A DNA stretch of 5,885 bases, from contig CABRZC010000110.1 in the NCBI GenBank assembly GCA_902475375.1, forward strand, positions 1-5,885, written 5' to 3'. The stretch is from an uncultured Collinsella sp. (GTDB lineage: Bacteria; Actinomycetota; Coriobacteriia; Coriobacteriales; Coriobacteriaceae). The position numbers and the translations under genes are program-made. Shown here piece after piece: positions 1-5,129 of the stretch. Position 1 is the first letter of the stretch. Each line of letters opens with the position of its first letter. The notes under the pieces were generated by a model. The model was not told the origin of the DNA. It made no database searches and saw only the letters and a program-made list of their open reading frames with translations.

Positions 1-1
1 C

Positions 2-91
2 AAGAAGCCGGCCAAGGAGGGCATGCGTGAGATTACCGAGCTGGTTAAGATCCGCATGACCAACCTCAACTCTGTGGGCAAAGCAGAGTAA
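2..91 (+). CDS. C-terminal fragment, probable class II fructose-bisphosphate aldolase
   Basis: The second reading frame is open from the window edge to a TAA at 89-91 and gives 29 residues beginning KKPAKEGMREI and ending in NSVGKAE. Class II fructose-bisphosphate aldolases of the TIGR01859-like group commonly end with a 'KPA..' segment, an amphipathic helix and a short 'GSAGKA'-like tail, and this fragment fits that pattern. The enzyme would split fructose 1,6-bisphosphate into glyceraldehyde 3-phosphate and dihydroxyacetone phosphate in glycolysis. No catalytic residue is in view, so the name rests only on the tail. That a real gene ends here is supported by the strong terminator that follows at 166-208. 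Another protein with a similar C-terminal helix cannot be excluded. Confidence 0.5.
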   Translation, partial: KKPAKEGMREITELVKIRMTNLNSVGKAE

Positions 92-124
92 CAGCAAGGG
101 TACTCCGACTCGCTACATATCCCG

Positions 125-249
125 GGGAGGGACGAGGGCTTAGTTCCCCAATCGTCCTCGGGCATGCAAAAAGCCTCGCTGCGCACTTCGTGCGGCGAGG
201 CTTTTTGCCCCCTGCGGAAAGATTGGGGAACTAAGCCCTCGTCCCTCCC
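125..249. repeat. Perfect 29-bp inverted repeat enclosing the terminator
   Basis: The arm at 125-153 (begins GGGAGGGACGAGGG) is an exact reverse complement of the arm at 221-249 (ends CGTCCCTCCC), 29 of 29 bases. After one mismatched pair (124/250), two more bases pair (122-123 with 251-252). The arms flank a separate 14-bp stem-loop at 166-208, with 12-nt unpaired stretches on both sides. The whole is therefore a nested double hairpin of about 125 nt. Such long outer arms are not needed for intrinsic termination. They could be a dispersed palindromic repeat, the remains of a small non-autonomous element, or a structured 3' RNA. I see no convincing target-site duplication. Confidence 0.8.
166..208 (+). 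terminator. Intrinsic terminator, probably bidirectional
   Basis: A 14-bp stem pairs 166-179 (GCAAAAAGCCTCGC) with 195-208 (GCGAGGCTTTTTGC). An upper stem continues it (GCAC at 183-186 with GTGC at 190-193) around a TTC loop. The descending arm carries a run of five T on the plus strand, and the ascending arm a run of five A, so the hairpin can end transcription from either side. It lies 74 nt after the stop codon at 89-91 and most likely ends the aldolase-like transcript. No minus-strand gene is confidently placed to use it in reverse. Confidence 0.85.
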
Positions 250-794
250 AGGTTGACCTACTCGAGGTCGTCGCCCTTGTGGCGTTAGGCGGAAAAATTG
301 GAGCGTTAGGGCTGCTTTGTTGATGAGGGGTTAGTATGCCCGGGCTTGGTTGGGGAATGACTTGTTTAGGGAGGCTTGGAGCTTTTCGAACGATGCTCGC
401 AAGTTGAGGCTCTGGTCGGTTGAGCGTTTGGCTTTTGTGGTGGGGGAGTCGAGGAGGCCGTTTCTCTGTGTCGGGGGGAAGGAGAAAAGGTCTGCATGTT
501 TTAGGGATGGCTGCCGTGCTACGGCATTGGAAGAATGCATGCTTATGCGGCCTCCTCGATGTCCACCAAAAGGTTGCGCACGGGGTGTGCTGCTAGGTCC
601 CGTGCGCTGGCAGTATTATGCCGCGGCTGCTGCAAAGAAGCGCTAAAGAAAGGCTTAACCTGGTTTGGTTTTACGATGAAACTGCAGGTCAGAAGTATCG
701 AGTAACACTCTTGAAAGGTTTTGAGCTTAAGGACTTTCTAAGGTTTGTGGTGCGGATGTGGCTCGCCTGTGCGGGGCGTGTGGATGGTTCGTTC
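250..794. other. 545-bp stretch without a well-supported gene
   Basis: No frame shows recognisable domains, and no tRNA-like T-loop or other known RNA was seen. What it holds: an 8-bp direct repeat GCGTTAGG at 282-289 and 303-310, exactly 21 bp apart; a small inverted repeat GACCT-N5-AGGTC at 255-269; a weak minus-strand frame at 331-540, listed separately; and a minus-strand open frame from 737 to a TAA at 543-545 with no plausible start. The 64 codons of that open frame end in a protein-like tail (VRNLLVDIEEAA). The plus strand of 300-500 is G- and T-rich, unlike the flanking coding DNA. It could be intergenic DNA with a decayed gene. No T-rich terminator follows the minus-strand gene that ends at 795. 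Confidence 0.5.
331..540 (-). CDS. Weak small hypothetical ORF (69 aa)
   Basis: An ATG at 540 opens a 69-residue frame that ends at 331. A GAGGAGG motif lies on the minus strand at 551-557, with a 10-nt spacer, longer than the 5-6 nt seen before the well-supported genes here. The product is polar, rich in Ser, Asn, Lys and Arg, with no membrane segment, Cys/His cluster or familiar motif. A 98-residue frame covers the same bases on the plus strand, so openness alone is weak evidence. The same GAGGAGG also encodes part of the open frame ending at 543-545, so it may be accidental. I do not recognise it and consider it more likely non-coding. Confidence 0.2.
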   Translation of the reverse strand: MHSSNAVARQPSLKHADLFSFPPTQRNGLLDSPTTKAKRSTDQSLNLRASFEKLQASLNKSFPNQARAY

Positions 795-1784
795 CTAGCG
801 CTGCGGCTCTGCGGCGCGCACCTGCTCGATGACCTTTTCCATCGTGGCGTCGATGCGGTCTTTCTTGAGCTCGCATTCCCAGACGGTGATGGGCGTCCAG
901 CCCATTTGGGTAAGTGCGTTGATGGCGGCTCGGTCGCGCTCGACGTTGCGACGAAACTTTGCCTCCCAAAACTCAACGTTGCGCTTGGGCTGGCTGGGGT
1001 TGCACTTGGGGCAGCGGTGCCAAAAGCAGCCGTTGACGAAGATGGCGATTTTGCGCCCGGGGAAGGCGATGTCGGGCTTTCCGGGCACCTTCCATTCCAG
1101 ACGGTATCCCGTAAGGCCCGCGGCGCGCAGGCGCTGGCGTACGAGCAGCTCGGGCTTGGTGTTGGCGCGCTTGTTACCCTTCATGGACTTTTTGATGGCG
1201 GCGCGACGGCGCACCAGTTCGCGCTCGTCGGCGGAAAGGTCCGAGGTGTCGATGCCATCCAGCAGGCCAGGCTTGGGACGCTTTTTGCTGCGGCGCTTGG
1301 CTTTGCGCTTGGGTTTGGTGGCGGGCTCGTCGGTCATGGTGGCCTCGGCGTCGTTGGCAGTGCTGCTTGCCTCAAGCCGATCTTCCTTCAACTCAATCAG
1401 AGCATCGATAAGCCCTTTGTCGGCGGGCATCCATTCCACCGTGGCAAGCGAGGTGCGCGGAATCCAGCGGATATCGAGCTGGCGGTCGTGCTTCTGAGGC
1501 TCATCGGATTCATCGGCCAGCGAGCAGTAGTAGCACTCCATCGAGAGATGAAAATCGGGGTAGTCGTACTCAACGGTATAGAAATCACGCAGGTTGGTGA
1601 CTTTGACCTGCAGCTCTTCCATGAGCTCGCGGCGTACGGCGTCCTCGGGCGTCTCGCCGCGCATGAGCTTGCCACCGGGGAACTCCCAAAGTCCCTGCAT
1701 GTCGCCATAGCCGCGCTGCACGGCAAGCAGCTCATCGGATCCTTCCTTGCGAATGATCCCAGCGGCAACATGAACAGTCTTCAA
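795..1784 (-). CDS. vsr: Nudix hydrolase / Vsr mismatch endonuclease fusion protein
   Basis: This 329-residue protein has two DNA-hygiene domains. Residues about 3-131 are a Nudix hydrolase. The box runs from G38 to V60, with E44 and R52-E53-L54-M55-E56-E57 in place, but Q59 stands where the usual Gly would be. The layout (VAAGII, GLWEFPGGK, then RWIP and EWMPAD near the end) is like E. coli NudG/MutT, which hydrolyse (d)CTP, 5-methyl-dCTP or oxidised nucleotides. Residues 140-172 are a Lys/Arg-rich linker. Residues about 198-322 match Vsr, the endonuclease that nicks beside T:G mismatches: PGKPD (D238), GCFWH (252-256), VERDR (D284) and VWEC, with C253, C258, C261 and C304 as likely zinc ligands. 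The start is a TTG with a well-spaced GAGAGGA; the frame stays open further upstream, but that part is antisense to the ABC ATPase gene. No cytosine methyltransferase, the usual Vsr partner, is in view. Both domains are clear; joint function is inferred. Confidence 0.9.
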   Translation of the reverse strand: MKTVHVAAGIIRKEGSDELLAVQRGYGDMQGLWEFPGGKLMRGETPEDAVRRELMEELQVKVTNLRDFYTVEYDYPDFHLSMECYYCSLADESDEPQKHDRQLDIRWIPRTSLATVEWMPADKGLIDALIELKEDRLEASSTANDAEATMTDEPATKPKRKAKRRSKKRPKPGLLDGIDTSDLSADERELVRRRAAIKKSMKGNKRANTKPELLVRQRLRAAGLTGYRLEWKVPGKPDIAFPGRKIAIFVNGCFWHRCPKCNPSQPKRNVEFWEAKFRRNVERDRAAINALTQMGWTPITVWECELKKDRIDATMEKVIEQVRAAEPQR

Positions 1785-1790
1785 CAGGAG

Positions 1791-1797
1791 TCCTCTC
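1791..1797 (-). promoter_or_regulatory. Ribosome-binding site that fixes the TTG start
   Basis: On the minus strand GAGAGGA is followed by a 6-nt spacer (CTCCTG) and TTG at 1784-1782. No ATG occurs close upstream or downstream in this frame where the Nudix domain would begin. The TTG puts the start two residues before the first beta strand of the Nudix fold, which matches the usual N-terminus of NudG-like proteins. Confidence 0.65.
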
Positions 1798-1829
1798 TCA
1801 ATATCAAGACGTGGCAGGCTAGCTACCCG

Positions 1830-1851
1830 TGCCTTACACAACGGTAAGGCA
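1830..1851. promoter_or_regulatory. Inverted repeat, candidate operator in the divergent intergenic region
   Basis: TGCCTTAC at 1830-1837 and GTAAGGCA at 1844-1851 are perfect reverse complements around a 6-nt centre. A third half-site-like copy, GTAAGCC, lies at 1855-1861, 11 bp (about one helical turn) after the start of the right half. No T-run follows, so it is not an intrinsic terminator. It lies between the Nudix-Vsr gene and the transporter operon, where a dimeric regulator could act on either. It would fall in the 5' leader of the minus-strand gene if the promoter suggested at 1893-1919 is right. The regulator is unknown. Confidence 0.4.
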
Positions 1852-1892
1852 AGCGTAAGCCATATCGATGGTAGCCGACTCGTCTTCTTGCG

Positions 1893-1919
1893 ACTATAGA
1901 TGCCGTAGACTAATTGCAA
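1893..1919 (-). promoter_or_regulatory. Possible sigma-70 type promoter for the Nudix-Vsr gene
   Basis: On the minus strand TATAGT (1898-1893) matches five of six bases of the -10 consensus. TTGCAA (1919-1914) matches four of six of the -35 consensus, but the 15-nt spacer is shorter than the preferred 17. Transcription would begin near 1886, leaving a leader of about 100 nt before the TTG start. On the plus strand, TTGCGA at 1888-1893 could be a -35 for the ABC operon, but I see no good -10 at the right distance. Confidence 0.25.
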
Positions 1920-1920
1920 G

Positions 1921-1926
1921 AAAGGA
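1921..1926 (+). promoter_or_regulatory. Ribosome-binding site of the ABC ATPase gene
   Basis: AAAGGA lies 6 nt before the ATG at 1933. This favours 1933 over the next in-frame ATG at 1948, which has no comparable motif before it. Confidence 0.65.
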
Positions 1927-1932
1927 CTCGGT

Positions 1933-2718
1933 ATGCAAACCACGCACATGGCGACCCCGGTACTGGAGGTCGCGCATCTCGAAAAGGTATACGGAGCGCT
2001 AGGCAACGTGACCCGCGCGCTCAACGACGTCAGTTTTACCGTCAACCGCGGCGAATTTGTTGGCATCATGGGCGCTTCGGGCTCGGGCAAGTCGACCCTG
2101 CTCAACTGCGTGTCGACCATCGATAGCGCCACAAGTGGCACGATCCGCATCAACGGGCAGGACGTAACACGCATGAAGCAGGCTAAGCTCTCGCAGTTCC
2201 GCCGCGAGGAGCTCGGCTTTATCTTCCAGGACTCTAACCTGCTCGATACGCTCACGGCACGCGAGAACATCGCCCTGCCGCTCACCATCGCCCGCACAAA
2301 CTCGGCAGAGATCTCGACCCGCGTGCAGGATGTGGCAGCGCGCCTGTCCATCAGTCAGGTGCTCGACAAGTATCCCTACCAGATGTCCGGCGGCCAGCAG
2401 CAGCGCGTTGCCGCGGCTCGCGCGCTCGTCACCGACCCCACCATGATCATGGCCGACGAGCCTACCGGCGCCCTCGACTCCAAAAGCGCCCGCCTGTTGC
2501 TCGAGAGCCTAGAGGCCCTCAACCGCCGCCTGCGCGCCACCGTGCTCATGGTCACGCACGACAGCTTTGCCGCCAGCTACACGAGCCGTGTGCTGTTTAT
2601 CCGCGACGGCAAGATCTTCACCGAGCTGCGCCGCGGCGACACCGACCGCCGAGAGTTCTTCGACCGCATTATGGAGGTCGTTGCCATGATGGGCGGTGAG
2701 GGCTCCGATGCTCTGTAA
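1933..2718 (+). CDS. ABC transporter ATP-binding protein, BceA/MacB-like (antimicrobial peptide type)
   Basis: This 261-residue cytoplasmic ATPase would power the permease encoded immediately downstream. All nucleotide-binding motifs are intact: Walker A GASGSGKST at 47-55, Q-loop Q99 in FIFQDSNLL, signature SGGQQQR at 152-158, Walker B MIMADE ending in catalytic E176, D-loop GALD at 179-182, and H-loop H209 in VTHD. The FQDSNLLDTLTARENIALPL stretch and the length are typical of the family that includes MacB, LolD, FtsE and BceA. The FtsX-type partner with ten helices points to the BceA branch. Start at 1933 is set by AAAGGA at the right distance. The 3' end overlaps the permease gene by 11 bp, indicating translational coupling. 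By family knowledge these pairs confer resistance to cell-wall-active peptides such as bacitracin; the real substrate here cannot be read from sequence. Confidence 0.93.
   Translation: MQTTHMATPVLEVAHLEKVYGALGNVTRALNDVSFTVNRGEFVGIMGASGSGKSTLLNCVSTIDSATSGTIRINGQDVTRMKQAKLSQFRREELGFIFQDSNLLDTLTARENIALPLTIARTNSAEISTRVQDVAARLSISQVLDKYPYQMSGGQQQRVAAARALVTDPTMIMADEPTGALDSKSARLLLESLEALNRRLRATVLMVTHDSFAASYTSRVLFIRDGKIFTELRRGDTDRREFFDRIMEVVAMMGGEGSDAL
2695..2702 (+). promoter_or_regulatory. Ribosome-binding site that places the permease start at 2708
   Basis: GGTGAGGG sits inside the end of the ATPase gene, 5 nt before the ATG at 2708. The earlier in-frame GTG at 2696 lies within this motif and has no good site of its own, so 2708 is preferred. 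The N-terminus then reads MLCKLAWGNVRR, as expected for a permease of this family. Confidence 0.6.
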
Positions 2719-4945
2719 ACTCGCTTGGGGCAACGTCCGCCGCGCCGGCCGCGACTACCTCGTCTACCTTTTGACGCTCACCCTGGGCGTCACGGTCTTC
2801 TATGCCTTTAACACCATCTCGATGCAGGTCGACATCGCCGGAATCGATGAAGAGGGCTTGGCGCAGGTTATGGGCAGCATGCTCGGCGACCTGACGTACT
2901 TTTTGGCCGGTGTCATGGCCTTTTTGATGGTGTATGCCAATAACTTCATCATGAAACGCCGCAAGAAGGAGTTTGGCCTGTATCAGGTGCTCGGCATGGG
3001 GCGCGGACGCGTCGCCACGATCATGGCGCTCGAGACGGTGATTGTCTCGGTCGTGGCCTTTGTCGCCGGCATTGTGCTGGGTGTGGGACTCTCCCAGCTC
3101 ATGACGTTCTTTACGGCCTCGCTTTTTAAGACACAGATCGCCAATTTCCACTTCTTTTTCTCGGTGCATGCGTTCAACCTGACCCTTGTCTGCATGCTCG
3201 TGATGTTCGTACTCACGTTACTGCTGAACCTTCGCGCCGTGCGTCGTACCAAACTCATCGAGCTTATGGGTGCCGAGCGTCGCAACGAGAGTATCAAGAC
3301 GCGCAACCCCTGGATTGCGATTGCCATCTTTGCCGTGGGCGTGGTGCTTGTGGGCGTGGCCTATTACCGTCTGCTACGTGATGGGTTCCCGCTAACCGCG
3401 ACGGACAGCAAGCTGCAAGAGGCCATGAACCAGTTTGGCATTACGACCGCTATGGTTACCGTGGGCACCTTTGCCCTGTTCTGGGGACTCTCGGGCATGC
3501 TCATCAAGCTGCTGCAGAGCCTGCGCGGCGTGTATTGGCGCGGCCTCAACATGTTTACCGTGCGCCAGCTTGCGGCCAAGGTCAACACGGTGTGCTTTTC
3601 GATGGGCGTCATCGCGATGCTCCTGTTTTTGGCCATCACCTCGGTGACGTGCGGTATGTCGATTGCCAATGTGATGAACGAAAACCTGGAGCGCTATAAC
3701 CCTGTTGACGTGTCACAGACGTACATCTATTACACGCCCGAAACGCTTGATTACTACAAGGAGTATGTCAATCCGTCTGAGGCTGATCGCATGGTGCTGG
3801 TCGATGCAACGGTCGATTTGTACGCTGCATGGCACGGCGATCGTATCAATTCCGATAACGTTGCAGACGGTATTAAGGGCAAGTCGGCGGACAACAACGA
3901 CGAGACCGGCAAGAAGGTGAGTATCGCCGATGTTGCCGGTGAGCATGTGCAGATCGATTCGTATCTGAGTTACCCGCTTGGCGGCTCGGGCCCCTCGGTG
4001 GTGGCGGGTGAGATGTGCAAGGCCATGGGCGAAAAGCTTCCCAAGGCGCTCGAGGGAAGCAACGCCGATGCGATGGGTCTGTTTGTGACGCCGGCGAGTC
4101 AGTACAACAAACTGCGCCAGATGATGGGCGAGGAGCCGGTGAGCATTGGCCGGGACCAGTACTTGCTTACGTGTGATATGGGCGGTGAGCTGGGCGACCT
4201 GTACACCAAGTATATGGCTGGCGGCCATGCCCTTACCTTGGGCGGGCATACGCTCAAGCCCGCTGGCGACAAGTCGGACGAGGATACGGCTGCCATCGCC
4301 AACTCGGCGATGGGCAGTAATCCGGGTACCGTCGTCGTTGCCGACGAGCTGTTGTCCCAACTTAATCTGCAGCCGTATTCCAGTAGCCTGCTCGTTAACT
4401 ACAAACAGGGGATGGATACGACCGAGGCAGACGAGAGCATTAAATACACTTTGCTCGACAATCTGCTCGTTGACGGCAAGGAGCCGGGGTCATGGGGAGT
4501 CTTCATCACGCGTTCCGAGATGTATACGCAGGCGGCGCAGATGAACGGCATGATTAGCTATCTGGCCATCTACATTGGCTTTGTATTGGTTGTTGCATGC
4601 GCGGCGATTCTATCGATCCAGCAACTTTCCAACGTGGCCGACGGCAGCCGCAGCTATCGTGTGCTGGCACAGATCGGCTGTGACGACCGCCAGATTCGCC
4701 ATTCGGTGATGGCGCAGCAAGCGGTATTCTTCCTGTTCCCGCTGGCAGTGGGCCTGGCACACTCCTTTGTGGCACTTAAGGTGATCATCGAGCTGGTGAG
4801 CATTTTCGGAAATATGAGCATCGGCGGCACCGTGGGCCTCACCTGTGCAATCTTCCTGGCAGCATACGGTGGCTACTTCCTGGTGACCTACCTCATGAGC
4901 GCTGGCATGGTGCAAGCTGCCATCGCCACCCGCTACAGCGAATAG
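2708..4945 (+). CDS. FtsX/BceB-like ABC transporter permease
   Basis: This is a 745-residue integral membrane protein with ten predicted helices, near residues 17-36, 62-82, 102-130, 156-180, 202-222, 247-270, 292-316, 614-640, 665-694 and 706-730. The order (seven helices, one long external domain at about 320-610, three helices) is that of BceB-type permeases. The cytoplasmic stretch RRKKEFGLYQVLGMGR (84-99) is the conserved FtsX-domain loop that contacts the ATPase. A second, more diverged FtsX half follows the external domain (SRSYRVLAQIGCDDRQI). BceB proteins are usually about 650 residues, so the external domain, near 290 residues here, is large. In that family it binds peptide antibiotics or lipid-linked wall precursors and signals to a partner histidine kinase. 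Neither kinase nor response regulator is in the window. No intrinsic terminator with a T-run follows. Function as peptide detoxification or sensing is inferred. Confidence 0.9.
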   Translation: MLCKLAWGNVRRAGRDYLVYLLTLTLGVTVFYAFNTISMQVDIAGIDEEGLAQVMGSMLGDLTYFLAGVMAFLMVYANNFIMKRRKKEFGLYQVLGMGRGRVATIMALETVIVSVVAFVAGIVLGVGLSQLMTFFTASLFKTQIANFHFFFSVHAFNLTLVCMLVMFVLTLLLNLRAVRRTKLIELMGAERRNESIKTRNPWIAIAIFAVGVVLVGVAYYRLLRDGFPLTATDSKLQEAMNQFGITTAMVTVGTFALFWGLSGMLIKLLQSLRGVYWRGLNMFTVRQLAAKVNTVCFSMGVIAMLLFLAITSVTCGMSIANVMNENLERYNPVDVSQTYIYYTPETLDYYKEYVNPSEADRMVLVDATVDLYAAWHGDRINSDNVADGIKGKSADNNDETGKKVSIADVAGEHVQIDSYLSYPLGGSGPSVVAGEMCKAMGEKLPKALEGSNADAMGLFVTPASQYNKLRQMMGEEPVSIGRDQYLLTCDMGGELGDLYTKYMAGGHALTLGGHTLKPAGDKSDEDTAAIANSAMGSNPGTVVVADELLSQLNLQPYSSSLLVNYKQGMDTTEADESIKYTLLDNLLVDGKEPGSWGVFITRSEMYTQAAQMNGMISYLAIYIGFVLVVACAAILSIQQLSNVADGSRSYRVLAQIGCDDRQIRHSVMAQQAVFFLFPLAVGLAHSFVALKVIIELVSIFGNMSIGGTVGLTCAIFLAAYGGYFLVTYLMSAGMVQAAIATRYSE

Positions 4946-4989
4946 GCGACCTAAAGCAAAACAATCGCAGGTTGAGCATAAGTCAGCGA

Positions 4990-5087
4990 AAGCGCCCCTA
5001 GGCGAGCAAGGTGACGTGAAAGAGGAGGGAAGCGTACTTCGGTACGCGACCGACGATTAAACGTCAGATTGCCGCCTAGGGGCGCTT
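4990..5087. repeat. Layered palindromic element with UUCG-capped core
   Basis: The 98-bp element folds in tiers. Outer arms of 15 bp pair 4990-5004 (AAGCGCCCCTAGGCG) with 5073-5087. GCAA at 5006-5009 pairs with TTGC at 5069-5072, and TGACGT at 5012-5017 with ACGTCA at 5061-5066. In the centre GCGTAC at 5032-5037 and GTACGC at 5042-5047 close a TTCG tetraloop. The two strands between the last tiers (a purine-rich stretch at 5018-5031, and 5048-5060) stay unpaired. There is no T-run, so it is not a standard intrinsic terminator. It lies between two convergent genes. It may be a dispersed intergenic repeat, a structured RNA or a 3'-end stabilising element; which one is not decided by one copy. 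Confidence 0.75.
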
Positions 5088-5100
5088 GCAGCGTCGAGTC

Positions 5101-5128
5101 GTTACGCGGTTTGGTAAAACCGCGTAAC
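5101..5128 (-). terminator. 12-bp hairpin abutting the stop codon of the LuxR gene
   Basis: GTTACGCGGTTT at 5101-5112 pairs perfectly with AAACCGCGTAAC at 5117-5128 around a 4-nt loop. On the minus strand it begins one base after the TAA at 5132-5130. No T-run follows in either direction, so factor-independent termination would be weak. It may protect the 3' end or act with the larger palindrome at 4990-5087. The hairpin is certain; the terminator role is a guess. Confidence 0.4.
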
Positions 5129-5129
5129 C

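Noticed and set aside
350..646. 98-codon plus-strand frame after the terminator
   Set aside because: There is no ribosome-binding site at a good distance, no motif, a biased composition and an Ala/Lys tail; it overlaps another weak frame on the opposite strand.
618..1847. 409-codon open frame on the plus strand across the Nudix-Vsr gene
   Set aside because: It is antisense to a gene with two clear conserved domains. Its own product is a Gly/Ala/Leu-rich string without motifs, as expected from a shadow of GC-rich coding DNA.
1785..2351. Upstream extension of the Nudix-Vsr frame to an ATG at 2351
   Set aside because: The extra 189 residues are antisense to the ABC ATPase, have no domain, and would ignore the good ribosome-binding site before the TTG at 1784.
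2696..2707. GTG at 2696 as the permease start
   Set aside because: The GTG lies inside the ribosome-binding motif that serves the ATG at 2708, and the four added residues are not typical for the family.
3713..4360. 215-codon minus-strand frame inside the permease gene
   Set aside because: It is a His/Arg/Val-rich shadow frame without motifs, opposite a well-supported membrane protein gene.
4990..5128. CRISPR-like or integrase attachment-site reading of the convergent gap
   Set aside because: The repeats here are inverted, not direct with spacers, and there is no integrase gene or duplicated core sequence in the window.
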